A stretch of DNA of 64,000 nt from Bradyrhizobium sp. 164 (GCF_023073715.1 NZ_JADPKA010000069.1:124001-188000), one strand, 5' to 3'. Counted from the first letter of the stretch, positions 10,197 to 20,398 are shown. Notes: a model not told the origin generated them from the letters alone. Made by a program: numbers and translations.

Positions 10197-12527
10197 TCAG
10201 GCGATCGATCGCGATACGGCGACCACCTGATCCTTGCCGCCGCGAATGCCGTGCGAGGCATTGAGCAATTGGCGCACCCGCACCGCCGGTACCGGCCGGC
10301 TGAACAGATAACCCTGTCCCTCGGTCACCGTACCGTCGGCACTGATCAGTTCGAGCTGCTCGTTGGTCTCGATTCCCTCGACCACGACGGACATGCCAAG
10401 GTCCGCCGACAGTCTTGCCACGCCGCGCAAAAGCGTCAGCGGCCGGTCGGCGTCGATGCCCTCCAGGAAGGAGCGGTCGATCTTCACCTTCTGCATCGGG
10501 AAATTGTGCAGATAGCTGAGGCTGGAGTAGCCGGTACCGAAATCGTCGAGCGAGATGCGCACGCCGAGCGCATGCAGTTGCGACAGGATGTCGTGCGTGA
10601 GCTGGGTGTTGCGCAGCAGCGAGGACTCGGTGATCTCGATCTCCAGCCGATGCGCCGGCAGGCCCGACACTTCGAGCGCGTAGCGGATTTCGCTCAGCAC
10701 GTCCCGCTGGTGGAATTGCTGCGGCGAGAAGTTGACGGCGACGCTGACGCCCTCCGGCCACTTCGCGCATTCCATGCAGGCGCGGCGCAGGATCCAGCGG
10801 CCGAGATCGACGATCAGGCCCATGTCTTCGGCAACCGGGATGATGTCGACCGGCGAGACCGTGCCGCGCACCGGATGATTCCAGCGCAGCAGCGCCTCGC
10901 AGGTGGTGATCTTGCCGGATTTCAGATTGACCAGCGGCTGATAGAACAGCTCGAACTCCTCGTGAGCGAGCGCCTTGCGCAGGTCGAGCTCGAGGATGCG
11001 GCGGGCCTCGACGGTCGCCGCCATCTCGTCGCGGAAGAAGCAGAAGGTGCCGCGGCCGTCGGCCTTGGCGCGGTACAGCGCCATATCGGCGTTCTTGAGC
11101 AGCGTATCGGCGCTGGTGCCATCCGGCGAGGTCAGTGCGATGCCGACGCTGGCGCCGATCTCGACCAGATGGTTGTCGATGCGATAGCGCTCGCTCAGCC
11201 GCTCGACGATACGGCGGGCCAGCGCAGCTGCGTCCTCGGGCGAGGAGAGGTTCTGCTGGAACACGACGAACTCGTCGCCGCCGAAACGGGCGACGAAATC
11301 CTCGGGGCGCAGCATCTCGCGCAGACGGTTGGCCACCGCGCACAGGAGCTGGTCACCGCAGGGATGGCCCAGCGTATCGTTGACTTGCTTGAACTGGTCA
11401 AGATCAACGAACAGCAGAGCGGATAGACGCGCTGAATTCCGCGCGACGGCGAGCAACCGCTCGATCTCGTCGCGAAAATTGACACGGTTCGGCAGCGCTG
11501 TGAGGTCATCGTAGCGAGCCAGATGGCTGATCCTGGCCTCGGCGTTGCGCCGCTCGGTGATGTCCTCGAGCAGTACCACCGCGCCGCCATCAGCCATCGG
11601 CTGGACGGTCCATGACAGCGAACGGTTCCTTCGCGGATCGGGGTCGGTGGTGATGATTTCCTTCGCCTGCGCGGTTTCGATGTCGGCAATAATCAGGTCG
11701 CCGCTCGCGGCCGATATCGATCCCGCTTCGACGCATGCGGCGACGACGCCGCGCACGCTCGTGCCGTTCTGGGCGAGATTGTCGGGCAGGTCCATCATCG
11801 CGCCAAAGCGGTGGTTCATCACCGCGAGTTGGCCGTCGATGCGAAACATGCAGAGTCCGTGCGGCATGTTGTTGAGGGCCGTGTCGAACTGGCCGGCGAG
11901 CGCAGCCTCGCGCTCGCGTGCGATAACCGCGCGCAGAAATATCTTGTGCAGATTGCCGGAGAGCCGCATGACCGAGAGCAGGAACGCGGCGCACACGACG
12001 GACATTGCCACGTAATAGGGCGTGCCGCGCAGCGCCAGCGCGACCACAGCCGGGCCGAATATCAAGGTGGCTTGCAGACGAAATATCGACTGCCGTCCGT
12101 AAGCTCTCCCCGCTCCTCCGGCCACGATTCCGGTGGTGACCGAGAGGGCAATCATGTGAGCGATGGCGTCGTCATTGCTCAGCAGGGTCGTGGAGCACCA
12201 TAGACCAATCACGACGGCCTGGATGAGCGCTCCGACTTGGTAGCGCATTTGCAGATTTGCCGCTTGTTCCGCGCTCAGGACCGATTTTCGGGCCTGGTAC
12301 CGGCTCAAATCGAAGGCCCGTATAGCTCCTGCGAGAATGAGAAGAGGAACAAATCCCCAAATCAGCGTCTGTCCCGTCTTCAGCGCCGTCAAGGATGCCG
12401 CGAACGCCGAGAAGATGATGCCGGTAAGCACCGTGCCAGGAGCCTCGAACAGCGAATCGGTCAGCGCCGCCGAAATCGTCGGCGAGGCCTGCTCCTCAGG
12501 TTCTCCGCTCTGGCTTGCGAACTGCAT
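10197..12527 (-). CDS. Membrane-bound GGDEF/EAL cyclic-di-GMP protein
   Basis: A 776-residue signalling protein. The N-terminal 200 residues hold about five to six hydrophobic helices, followed by a PAS-like region (about 212-325, MPHGLCMFRIDGQLAVMNHR). Next is a diguanylate cyclase domain with an intact GGDEF at 416-420, preceded at the usual distance by an RPED inhibitory site (407-410). Last is a phosphodiesterase domain with EALLRW at 544-549 and DDFGTGYSSLSYL further on. Both catalytic signatures look intact, so it may make and degrade cyclic-di-GMP; the net activity cannot be told. It sits between tolB and the FeeM-like gene. Confidence 0.95.
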   Translation of the reverse strand: MQFASQSGEPEEQASPTISAALTDSLFEAPGTVLTGIIFSAFAASLTALKTGQTLIWGFVPLLILAGAIRAFDLSRYQARKSVLSAEQAANLQMRYQVGALIQAVVIGLWCSTTLLSNDDAIAHMIALSVTTGIVAGGAGRAYGRQSIFRLQATLIFGPAVVALALRGTPYYVAMSVVCAAFLLSVMRLSGNLHKIFLRAVIAREREAALAGQFDTALNNMPHGLCMFRIDGQLAVMNHRFGAMMDLPDNLAQNGTSVRGVVAACVEAGSISAASGDLIIADIETAQAKEIITTDPDPRRNRSLSWTVQPMADGGAVVLLEDITERRNAEARISHLARYDDLTALPNRVNFRDEIERLLAVARNSARLSALLFVDLDQFKQVNDTLGHPCGDQLLCAVANRLREMLRPEDFVARFGGDEFVVFQQNLSSPEDAAALARRIVERLSERYRIDNHLVEIGASVGIALTSPDGTSADTLLKNADMALYRAKADGRGTFCFFRDEMAATVEARRILELDLRKALAHEEFELFYQPLVNLKSGKITTCEALLRWNHPVRGTVSPVDIIPVAEDMGLIVDLGRWILRRACMECAKWPEGVSVAVNFSPQQFHQRDVLSEIRYALEVSGLPAHRLEIEITESSLLRNTQLTHDILSQLHALGVRISLDDFGTGYSSLSYLHNFPMQKVKIDRSFLEGIDADRPLTLLRGVARLSADLGMSVVVEGIETNEQLELISADGTVTEGQGYLFSRPVPAVRVRQLLNASHGIRGGKDQVVAVSRSIA

Positions 12528-12769
12528 TTGTATCTGTACGCGCGTCCTGTTTGGCGCGTAGTTTTACTCAACCCAGATGAAGCCTTTCTGAGGGAACATC
12601 GTTAAAGTGGAGTTGTTTTTCGGCAATGGCGAACCTATTTCTGCTGATATTTCAAGCTACTAGGCAAGCCTTGCCGAGCGCAAGGCGAAGGAAAGCTTGC
12701 TTTCCTCAGCGAAGCCGAAAAAATCTGCCCGCATTTTCGACAACGTTGCGCGTCTGACCGCGTAACTCT

Positions 12770-14137
12770 TTATTGGCCCGCCGTCGAAGACAATAGCGGC
12801 GACCACGCCGGGTCTGAGGCGAAGCCTGGCGTCGGCACCTTCAGCTCGTTGCGCCCCGAAATGTCGACGCTGTACAGCGACGGTCCGCTGTTGCCGCCGG
12901 GGTCGCGAAAGAACATCAGCACGCGGCCGTTCGGCGAGAAGGTCGGGCCTTCGTTGTGGAAGCCGGAGGTGAGCAGCCGCTCGCCGGAGCCGTCCGGCTT
13001 CATGACGCCAATCGCGAACTGCCCGCCGCCTTGCCTGGTGAAGGCGATGTAATCGCCCTTCGGCGACCACACGGGTGTCGAATAGCTGGCGTTGGTGTCG
13101 TCCTTGGAGAAGGAGATGCGCTGCGCCTGCCCACCGCCCGCCGCCATCACATAGATCTGCGACCTGCCGCCGCGATCGGATTCGAAGCAGATCCGGCTGC
13201 CATCTGGAGAATAAGAAGGAGAAGTGTCGATCGCCGGCGTGTCGGTGAGGCGCGTGGTCGAGCGCGAGCGCAGATCCATCACGAACAGGTTGGAATTGCC
13301 GCCCTGCTGCAGGCTCATGATGACGCGCTGGCCGTCCGGCGAGAAGCGCGGCGCAAAGGTCATGCCGGGGAAATTGCCGACGATCTCGCGCTGGCCGGTC
13401 TCGATGTTGAAGAGATAGACCTTCGGATCGCCCTGGCCGAACTCCATGTAGGTGATCTCTTGCGAGTTGGGCGAGAACCGCGGCGTCAGCACGAGGTCGG
13501 AGCCGCGGGTCAGGTAGCGGACATTGGCGCCGTCCTGATCCATCATCGCAAGTCGCTTGACGCGGCGCTCCTTCGGCCCGGTTTCGTCCACGAACACCAC
13601 GCGGCTGTCGAAATAGCCCTTCTCGCCAGTCATCCGCTCGTAGATCTGATCGGAGATGATGTGGGCGATGCGGCGCCAATATTCCGGCGAGGTGAAATAT
13701 TGCTGGCCGGCGAGCTGTTGGCCGGAGACGACGTCCCACAGGCGGAATTCGGCCTTGAGCCTTCCGTCGGGCTGCCGCGTCATGCGGCCGGTGACGAGGG
13801 CCTGCGCGTTGATGGTCTTCCAGTTCTGGAATTGCGGCGCGACGTCGATGTTGCTGATGCGCTCGATGAAGGCGGCCTGGTCGATCGGCGCGAACAGCCC
13901 CGAGCGCTTCAGGTTGTTGGTGATCACCTGCGTGACGCCGTTGCCGACGTCGCCGTCGGCGGGCGAGCCCGGCACGAAGTTGGTGATCGCGATCGGGATC
14001 GGCTGGAACGCCGTGGGATCGATGCGAAGGCGGGGCTCCTGGCCCTGCGCGCAGGCCCGGCCGCCCCCGAGCATCGCGAGCGTCGATCCGGTCAGGGTCA
14101 TGAAGCGGCGGCGGTTCATCGATCGGACGTCATTCAT
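12770..14137 (-). CDS. tolB: Tol-Pal system translocation protein TolB
   Basis: A periplasmic beta-propeller protein of about 455 residues that joins Pal to TolA. The ATG at 14137 is preferred ([18 protein letters not shown]); an ATG at 14119 inside the same segment is possible. The signal region contains RRRFMTL, a twin-arginine-like motif, then a short hydrophobic stretch ending in ACAQ. The N-terminal TolB domain ([20 protein letters not shown]) is followed by propeller repeats with the recurring FSPDG/YSPDGS element. It starts 23 bases after tolA and has no clear Shine-Dalgarno site, so it is probably translated from the tolQRAB message. Confidence 0.96.
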   Translation of the reverse strand: MNDVRSMNRRRFMTLTGSTLAMLGGGRACAQGQEPRLRIDPTAFQPIPIAITNFVPGSPADGDVGNGVTQVITNNLKRSGLFAPIDQAAFIERISNIDVAPQFQNWKTINAQALVTGRMTRQPDGRLKAEFRLWDVVSGQQLAGQQYFTSPEYWRRIAHIISDQIYERMTGEKGYFDSRVVFVDETGPKERRVKRLAMMDQDGANVRYLTRGSDLVLTPRFSPNSQEITYMEFGQGDPKVYLFNIETGQREIVGNFPGMTFAPRFSPDGQRVIMSLQQGGNSNLFVMDLRSRSTTRLTDTPAIDTSPSYSPDGSRICFESDRGGRSQIYVMAAGGGQAQRISFSKDDTNASYSTPVWSPKGDYIAFTRQGGGQFAIGVMKPDGSGERLLTSGFHNEGPTFSPNGRVLMFFRDPGGNSGPSLYSVDISGRNELKVPTPGFASDPAWSPLLSSTAGQ

Positions 14138-14160
14138 TGCAAAATTCTTTTGTTCGGATG

Positions 14161-15120
14161 TCACAACATATCTTTCAGGCCGAAAGTCATGGGAATGAGC
14201 TTCCAGCTCTCGTACTGCTGCTTCGGCATGAACGAGTAGACCTGACACTGCACGATGGCGCGCTTGGCGCTCTCCGCCACCGCCTGGGCGATCGACCGCG
14301 ACGGTCCCCTCACCGCGACGACGATCGGCTCGGAGGCGAGCGATCCATCGATCTTCATGGGAATGTCGATGTCGGCCTCATACTGCTCGGCATCCTGCCC
14401 GTTATAGGTCGGCGTGAAGCAGCGCTTGACTGCGCCTTGGAATGCACCACGCCAGGTCGCGACGTTGTTGGCGGCCGTCCCCGTCGCCGCTCCTAGCGAG
14501 GCCGACGCGTTCAACGTCGAGCCGGCGAGCTCGTGCCGGGTGGCAGCGCGCTTGTCGAGGTCGCGCTGGATCTGGGCGGGATCGAAGGTGCGCTCCTTGG
14601 GCTTCGGCTGCTGCTGCGGCTGCACCGCCGCGACCTTTTGCTCAACCGGCTTTGGCGGCGGCTTCTTGGTCTCCAGCTTCTTCTGGAGCTCGGCGATCGG
14701 ATCTTCCTTGGCCGGATCAGGCTTCTTTTCCTGCGGCTTCGGCTCTTCCTTCGGCTTTGCCTCGGCAACGGGCTTCGGCGGCTCGGGCTTCTTTTCGACC
14801 GGCTTCTCGACGGGTTTTGGCGGCGGCTCGGGCGTCGAGTTGGTCTTGATCAGCTCTTTCTTCTCGGTGACCTTGCCGACAGCGTCTTCCTCGGGCTTGG
14901 GCTCCGCGATCTTCTCCACCTTCGGCTTCGGCTTGTCCTTGTCGCCGGTCTTCTGCCCTGCCATCATCTTCGCGAGCTGATCCGAGGAGATGATGTCGAT
15001 CGGAAGCGACTCTTCCGGCGCCACATAGGCCTTGCTGCTAAAGGTGACGAGCCCCCATCCCAGCACAAGGACGTGGAGAGCAATCGACGCAACGAGTGTC
15101 TTGTCGACCTTCACCTTCAC
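14161..15120 (-). CDS. tolA: Cell-envelope protein TolA
   Basis: A 319-residue bridge protein of the Tol-Pal machine. It has one N-terminal transmembrane helix ([20 protein letters not shown]). A long charged, proline-, lysine- and glutamate-rich stalk follows (about 45-185, repeats of the [16 protein letters not shown] kind). The C-terminal domain contains the paired cysteine region (KRCFTPTYN, then [11 protein letters not shown]) expected of a TolA or TonB-like end. The stop codon lies just before tolB and the start lies 3 bases after tolR, so the genes are one operon. Confidence 0.93.
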   Translation of the reverse strand: MKVKVDKTLVASIALHVLVLGWGLVTFSSKAYVAPEESLPIDIISSDQLAKMMAGQKTGDKDKPKPKVEKIAEPKPEEDAVGKVTEKKELIKTNSTPEPPPKPVEKPVEKKPEPPKPVAEAKPKEEPKPQEKKPDPAKEDPIAELQKKLETKKPPPKPVEQKVAAVQPQQQPKPKERTFDPAQIQRDLDKRAATRHELAGSTLNASASLGAATGTAANNVATWRGAFQGAVKRCFTPTYNGQDAEQYEADIDIPMKIDGSLASEPIVVAVRGPSRSIAQAVAESAKRAIVQCQVYSFMPKQQYESWKLIPMTFGLKDML

Positions 15121-15123
15121 GGC

Positions 15124-15573
15124 CTACCCCTGATCCGCTTCCGTGACGAGCGCCAGCTTCTTGAAGCCCGCGCCGGATAACAGGCCCATCACCCTGGCAA
15201 CCGTTCCGTAATCGGCCTTCTTGTCGGCGCGCAGATAGATGCGTTCCTCGAGCCCTCCGCGGGCGTCCGTGATCGCCTTGAGCTTCGGCACCAGCTCGTT
15301 GATCGCGATCTCGGCGTCGTTGATGAACACCTTGCCCTTGATGTCGACTGACATCTGGATCGGCTTCTGGTCGTTTTGCTCGAGGCTTTTCGCCTGGGTC
15401 TGCGGCAGATCGAGCGGCACGCCGACGGTGAGCAGTGGTGCCGACACCATGAAGATGATGAGCAGCACCAGCATGACGTCGACCATGGGAGTGACGTTGA
15501 TCTCGGCCATGACCGGCTTGCGCCGGCTGCGGCGCCCGCCGCCTCCGGACGAACTCGCGACGTTCATGCCCAT
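15124..15573 (-). CDS. tolR: Tol-Pal system protein TolR (ExbD family)
   Basis: A 149-residue ExbD/TolR protein. After a short serine/glycine- and arginine-rich leader it shows the family start AEINVTPMVDVMLVLLIIFM, one transmembrane helix with the conserved Asp needed for proton use. A periplasmic domain follows (YLRADKKADYGTVARVMGLL). With TolQ it forms the proton-driven motor that energises TolA. It begins 43 bases after tolQ and ends 3 bases before tolA. Confidence 0.97.
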   Translation of the reverse strand: MGMNVASSSGGGGRRSRRKPVMAEINVTPMVDVMLVLLIIFMVSAPLLTVGVPLDLPQTQAKSLEQNDQKPIQMSVDIKGKVFINDAEIAINELVPKLKAITDARGGLEERIYLRADKKADYGTVARVMGLLSGAGFKKLALVTEADQG

Positions 15574-15616
15574 GGTCTGGTGCCCAATTTGCCCTTCACA
15601 CTATACATGCCGTCGG

Positions 15617-16333
<717 letters not shown>

Positions 16334-16767
16334 AAGCAGTATCCTCTCAAGGCGATCGTTACCTGACGTCCTTCGGCCAGCAAATGGCTGCCGGTGTTCC
16401 CCAACAGCCGCGCTAGAACCGGCGCGGCTGGCAAGCCCGCTCAAAGCCTTGTCTTTTTGGGGTGCAGGGCTCGTCCAAAGGCTCTTCCAAAGCCGGTCGC
16501 CTGCATTCCCCGCCAAGATGTCAAAACTATGGGCTTCGACACGGCTTCGGGCGCGACTGTCCGCAATTACCAGAGCCCGGCGTTGGTTAATGCCGGGTTA
16601 CCGCCAGCGAGTTTGGCTACGGGAAAGGCAGGCAACGCAGGGGGATGGAGGCAGGCAGGGTCCGCGGCGTCGGGACAGGGGAGTTCCGCCTCCTCCGTCC
16701 CGTGCCTGCAGGAACCAGCTCTCGCCCGGAAAAGTTGTCCCAGAAATTCATTTTTGCGAGGTTTTCC
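16334..16767. other. Intergenic region between divergent tolQ and DUF2231 genes
   Basis: This 434-base stretch must hold the tolQ promoter (minus) and the DUF2231 promoter (plus). Small open frames cross it, but none has a ribosome site or recognisable protein. I see no terminator or RNA gene in it. Confidence 0.5.
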
Positions 16768-17286
16768 ATGAGCATCAACCCCAAAACGACCGCCGCAGTC
16801 GGCGACCACCCTCTGCACCCCATGCTGATTCCATTCCCCGTCGCGTTCCTGGTCGGCGCGCCCATCGCCGATCTGGCATTCATCGGAACCGGCGATACTT
16901 TCTGGGCGCGCGCCGCGATCTGGCTGATCGGAGCCGGCATCGTCATGGCGCTCGTTGCTGCTGCGGCCGGCTTTACGGACTTCTTCAGCGAGCCCCGGAT
17001 CCGCCGCCTGAATGATGCCTGGTACCACATGGTCGGCAATCTCGCGGCGGTCGTGCTGGCGCTGGTGAACTTCTATCTCCGCTACGCGCAAGGCACTGAA
17101 GCTGCGGTCAAGCCGTGGGGCGTGGTGCTGTCGCTCATCGTCGTCGGTATCCTCCTGTTCACGGGATGGAAGGGCTGGGAAATGGTGTATCGGCATCACG
17201 TCGCGGTGCTGGACGCGCCAGGCCAGACCAGTTCGGAGCCGGTCACGCCACATCGTGGCGGCGAGAGCCACCGGCGGGCCGCCTGA
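16768..17286 (+). CDS. DUF2231 membrane protein
   Basis: A 172-residue membrane protein. The ATG at 16768 is preceded by GAGG and gives the family start HPLHPMLIPFPVAFLVGAPI. Four hydrophobic helices follow, with HPLHP before the first helix and HMVGNLAAVVLALVNFYLRY later, both typical of DUF2231. The conserved histidines suggest a metal or heme role, but the function of the family is not established. A short polar tail ends the protein. It is transcribed away from the tol operon. Confidence 0.85.
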   Translation: MSINPKTTAAVGDHPLHPMLIPFPVAFLVGAPIADLAFIGTGDTFWARAAIWLIGAGIVMALVAAAAGFTDFFSEPRIRRLNDAWYHMVGNLAAVVLALVNFYLRYAQGTEAAVKPWGVVLSLIVVGILLFTGWKGWEMVYRHHVAVLDAPGQTSSEPVTPHRGGESHRRAA

Positions 17287-17631
17287 CGCCGTGCCGATGC
17301 TGATGTTCTGAAAGGCTTGTGACCTCCGCCGATCGCCACATTGGCGCCGATCATCATGCCGGTGGCACGGTCGAAATCCTCGGCGATCGGCCGCTGCGCT
17401 CGACCTGGCGTGCGCTCGGTGCCGTTTCCGTGAGACTACGTGCTTGCATAGCAGGCATTCAGGACCATATGTTCGTCGAGCTTCGGCCGACTGCTTTGGC
17501 CGAATGTACCAGCAAAGCATCTCGTTCGCGACCCCGCGGTGGCACGCCATCAGCGGGGTTTTTCACAGGCGGCCGACTTTGGCGCCGCCGGAGCGAAACG
17601 CATCATCTTCGTTCAAGGTCACTCTGAAAAC
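17287..17631. other. Intergenic region, possible decayed minus-strand coding remnant
   Basis: No convincing gene lies in these 345 bases. On the minus strand, about 17315-17405 reads as RPIAEDFDRATGMMIGANVA without a start or continuation, which might be a decayed fragment, but high GC content makes such frames easy to find. A plus-strand terminator candidate is at its right end, and the desaturase promoter must also be here. Confidence 0.3.
17531..17563 (+). terminator. Candidate terminator before the desaturase gene
   Basis: ACCCCGC (17531-17537) can pair with GCGGGGT (17553-17559), followed by TTTT on the plus strand. The loop is long (15 bases) and the nearest upstream gene ends 245 bases away, so it may terminate readthrough from the DUF2231 gene. 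Confidence 0.45.
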
Positions 17632-18795
17632 ATGTCGCCCAACACCGCCGCCGACGACCAGCATGAGGACATCATGTATCCCTCCGCCCTGCCGTTTCTG
17701 CTGGTCCATCTCGGCTGCGTTGCAGCGATCTGGTCAGGCATCGATTGGCAGGCACTCGTGATCTGCGTCTTACTGTATTGCGTGCGGATGTTTGCGATCG
17801 GAGCCGGCTACCACCGCTACTTCTCACATCGGGCGTTTGCGACCGGCCGAGTGTTTCAGTTTATCCTGGCCTGCCTCGCGCAGAGCAGCGCGCAGAAGAG
17901 CGTCCTGTGGTGGGCGGCCAAGCATCGGCACCATCACCTGCATTCCGATACGGAAACCGACGTGCACTCGCCGCGTCACCGCGGCTTCCTCTACAGCCAT
18001 CTCGGCTGGATTTTTTCCCGGCAGCACGACGCCACCGACCTCGTCAAGATCGCCGATTTCGCCGCTTATCCGGAGCTGATGTGGCTGCATCGGCTCGAGC
18101 TGCTGCCGGCCTTTGTGCTTGCAGCGCTCTGCTTCCTGGTGGCGGGCTGGTCAGGTCTGGTCGTCGGCTTCCTCTGGAGCACGGTGCTGGTCTATCACGC
18201 GACCTTCTGCATCAATTCCCTCGCCCATGTGCATGGACGCAAGCGGTACGTGACGGGTGATGATTCCCGCAACAATTGGCTGCTGGCGTTGTTCACCCTG
18301 GGCGAGGGCTGGCACAACAATCACCACGCCTACCAGAGCAGCGTGCGACAAGGCTTTCGCTGGTGGGAGATCGACGTGACCTATTACGTCCTGAAGGTCT
18401 TGTCGTGGGTCGGCGTCGTCTGGAACATGAAGGCGCCGCCCGAACAGGTGCTGCGCAACGAGCAACCGCTCGGCTCGCGGGTCATCAATCGGGCGGCCCG
18501 CGAACTTGCCGGACGTTTCGATGCGCAGACCTTGGCGCATGCGATCTCGTCGGCGCGGCGCCGGGCCGACCTCGCCCAGCTGCAACTGCCGACGCTGCAC
18601 GACATCCTCAACCGCGCGCACGAAGGCGTCGATGCGCTGACGCATCTGCATCTGCCGAAGATCCCGAGCCGGGACGAGTTTCTCGCCGAGGCCAAGGCGA
18701 TGTTCGCGCGAACACGATCGCTCAACGAAATCGTGGACCACGCCTACGAACACTTCCTGGCGTCGGTCCGCGCGCAGCTCGCGACCACGACCTGA
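17632..18795 (+). CDS. Acyl-CoA/fatty acid desaturase (delta-9 type, membrane di-iron)
   Basis: A 387-residue membrane desaturase that introduces a double bond into acyl chains using oxygen and electrons. The three histidine clusters that bind iron are present: HRYFSH (61-66), HRHHH (98-102) and HNNHH in the later part. Hydrophobic pairs flank them as in stearoyl-CoA desaturases. The ATG at 17632 has AAGG upstream; longer frames to 17539 lack support. A C-terminal extension of about 100 residues after the last histidine box (LAGRFDAQTLAHAISSARRR) is not part of the core enzyme. No electron carrier gene is adjacent. Confidence 0.92.
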   Translation: MSPNTAADDQHEDIMYPSALPFLLVHLGCVAAIWSGIDWQALVICVLLYCVRMFAIGAGYHRYFSHRAFATGRVFQFILACLAQSSAQKSVLWWAAKHRHHHLHSDTETDVHSPRHRGFLYSHLGWIFSRQHDATDLVKIADFAAYPELMWLHRLELLPAFVLAALCFLVAGWSGLVVGFLWSTVLVYHATFCINSLAHVHGRKRYVTGDDSRNNWLLALFTLGEGWHNNHHAYQSSVRQGFRWWEIDVTYYVLKVLSWVGVVWNMKAPPEQVLRNEQPLGSRVINRAARELAGRFDAQTLAHAISSARRRADLAQLQLPTLHDILNRAHEGVDALTHLHLPKIPSRDEFLAEAKAMFARTRSLNEIVDHAYEHFLASVRAQLATTT

Positions 18796-18823
18796 ACGTT
18801 GCGGCTGACCGCCGCGCTTCCCT

Positions 18824-18864
18824 GAAAACCAAACCGCCCGCCTGCGGGTTGCGCAGGCGGGCGG
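18824..18864 (-). terminator. Strong terminator of the DUF2852 gene
   Basis: CCGCCCGCCTGCG (18834-18846) pairs perfectly with CGCAGGCGGGCGG (18852-18864) around a GGTTG loop, a 13-pair stem. On the minus strand it is followed by TTTGGTTTTC. It lies 51 bases after the DUF2852 stop and also faces the convergent desaturase. Confidence 0.85.
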
Positions 18865-18915
18865 CTCGGGGCCATCAGGACTTTGGGGGCATGCGCCTGA
18901 AGGCTTTGAGAGGTG

Positions 18916-19407
18916 TCAACCCTGCTGCTGGTCTGTCGGCGGCGGGGTCGGACGCGTCTTGTGCTGCGCCATGAACTGGTCGAACTCTTCCTTGTCCTTG
19001 GCGTGACGCAGCCGGGTCAGAAAATCCTTGAACTCGCGCTGCTCTTCCTCGAGCCGCTGCAGCGTCTCGGCGCGATATTCGTCGAAGGCGCGGTTGCCGG
19101 ATGACGGCGGGCCGAAGCCAAAGCCGAAGCCACGGCGCTCCATGCGATCGCGCATGCGGTCCATCCTGTACTGCATCTTCTCCATCTTGTTCTGCCAGCG
19201 ATCCTGGTGGCTCCAGCACGACATTCTTCTGCTCCCGAGTGTGAAAAAGAGAAGGGCAAGTCCGATCGGCCACCAGATGATGAAGCCGAGAATGGTCACG
19301 GCGATCCAGCCGGGATGCCAGGGCGTCTCCAGCATGTGAGGACGCTGGTACTGTTGGTATTGGTCCGAGGGGCCGCGCCATCGATTGACATCAGCGGTGT
19401 AGGCCAT
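18916..19407 (-). CDS. DUF2852 membrane protein with coiled coil
   Basis: About 163 residues. Three in-frame ATG codons lie close together (19419, 19413, 19407). The last is preferred because GGAG lies seven bases before it. One hydrophobic segment (WIAVTILGFIIWWPIGLALL) follows the family motif TPWHPGW. Next come a charged region (MEKMQYRMDRMRDRMERRGF), a GFGFG stretch and a predicted coiled coil (TLQRLEEEQREFKDFLTRLR). The family is common in rhizobia and of unknown function. The promoter region carries an inverted repeat that matches one at the start of the neighbouring TetR gene, so repression by that regulator is likely. Confidence 0.85.
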   Translation of the reverse strand: MAYTADVNRWRGPSDQYQQYQRPHMLETPWHPGWIAVTILGFIIWWPIGLALLFFTLGSRRMSCWSHQDRWQNKMEKMQYRMDRMRDRMERRGFGFGFGPPSSGNRAFDEYRAETLQRLEEEQREFKDFLTRLRHAKDKEEFDQFMAQHKTRPTPPPTDQQQG

Positions 19408-19441
19408 TTCCATCTCCATGACGGCATCAGCGCCGTTGTGA

Positions 19442-19460
19442 ATGTAAATAACATTTACAT
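19442..19460. promoter_or_regulatory. TetR operator candidate before the DUF2852 gene
   Basis: ATGTAAATAACATTTACAT is a perfect inverted repeat of eight bases with an AAC spacer, 35 bases before the DUF2852 start. A 15-of-19 match lies over the start of the TetR gene at 20267-20285. The shared shape points to one repressor binding both. Confidence 0.65.
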
Positions 19461-19527
19461 AGCTAGACCATCCCGCGATTTTGTCAAGCCAGCCGCCAGA
19501 CAGGGGCGCCGAATTATTTGCGCAATT

Positions 19528-20268
19528 TTATTTCGGCTTGCCCCAGGGGCCGCCGGGCGGCACGCCTGAACCGGAGGACGCCTCCGGTGGCACCGGCGGC
19601 GGCTCGGCGCTCTTCTTCTGCGGGCGGCGATCGGTTGGGAAGCCGAGACCGCGCAGATAGATCAGCACCTCGGCTTCGAGCAGTTCATCCGGCGACATCG
19701 GCAGTTTTCGTCGCGCGGCATCGCCGCGGGAAAACAAGGAGGCCACGCCATGCGCCATCGACCAGATGTGCAGCGCCATCATCATCGCCGGCGGCCGCGG
19801 CGTGCCAGGAGGCGCCAATGCCGCGAGCCGCTCCGCGGCGGCGCGAATGATGTTGAAGGCGCGCTCGCTGGCGGCCTGTAGCGCCGGATTGGCATCGACC
19901 GGCAGGCCGGACTCGAACATCGCGTTATAGAAAGCGGGCTCATCGCGGGCGAAGGCAAGGTAGGCCTTGCCGACGCGCTCGAACGCGGTGACCGTGTCGG
20001 GACGCCCATCGTCCCAGGCCGAAGTCAGGCGCGCCTCGAACTGCTCGAAGCCGCGCTGGGCGATCGAGGACAACAGCTCGTCGCGGTCACGAAAATGCCG
20101 ATAGGGCGCCGCCGCGCTGACCCCGGCCATGCGCGCAGCATCGGCAAAGGTGAAGCCGGCCGCGCCCTTCTCGGCAATCAGCCCGAGAGCGGCCTGCAAC
20201 AGGGCCTCCTTCAGATTGCCGTGGTGATAGCCGCGCTCGGCGCGGCGTTGCTCCTTGCGCCAGCTCAT
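19528..20268 (-). CDS. TetR family regulator (WHG-domain type)
   Basis: A 246-residue repressor. The N-terminal helix-turn-helix reads GYHHGNLKEALLQAALGLIA, then FTFADAARMAGVSAAAPYRH with FRDRDELL. The YHHGNL start and later HIWSMAHGVASLF element belong to the WHG branch of TetR proteins. The C-terminal 35 residues are proline-rich and probably disordered. Its start codon lies inside a near-palindrome that resembles the repeat ahead of the DUF2852 gene, so it most likely represses itself and that gene. The ligand is unknown. Confidence 0.88.
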   Translation of the reverse strand: MSWRKEQRRAERGYHHGNLKEALLQAALGLIAEKGAAGFTFADAARMAGVSAAAPYRHFRDRDELLSSIAQRGFEQFEARLTSAWDDGRPDTVTAFERVGKAYLAFARDEPAFYNAMFESGLPVDANPALQAASERAFNIIRAAAERLAALAPPGTPRPPAMMMALHIWSMAHGVASLFSRGDAARRKLPMSPDELLEAEVLIYLRGLGFPTDRRPQKKSAEPPPVPPEASSGSGVPPGGPWGKPK

Positions 20269-20285
20269 GTGAACGACTTTTACAT
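20267..20285. promoter_or_regulatory. TetR operator candidate over its own start codon
   Basis: ATGTGAACGACTTTTACAT overlaps the start codon of the TetR gene and matches the perfect repeat at 19442-19460 at 15 of 19 positions, with the outer half-sites ATGT-AA and TTTACAT kept. Binding here would block both transcription and translation initiation. Confidence 0.55.
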
Positions 20286-20398
20286 GAGCCGGGCGTGAAG
20301 GTCACTAGCGGCGATGAGGCATCATTAACCCGTATTTCGCACGTCCAGGCCGGTCCGATGCGTCAGTATCGGGCCCCGGAAGGAAGTTCGGCCGAAAG

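Noticed and set aside
12690-12705. GGAAAGC/GCTTTCC hairpin after tolB, considered as a terminator
   Set aside because: The loop is only two bases and no T-run follows on the minus strand.
12660-13739. A 359-codon minus-strand frame overlapping tolB
   Set aside because: It is a shifted frame of tolB, made of Arg-rich sequence. TolB itself accounts for the region.
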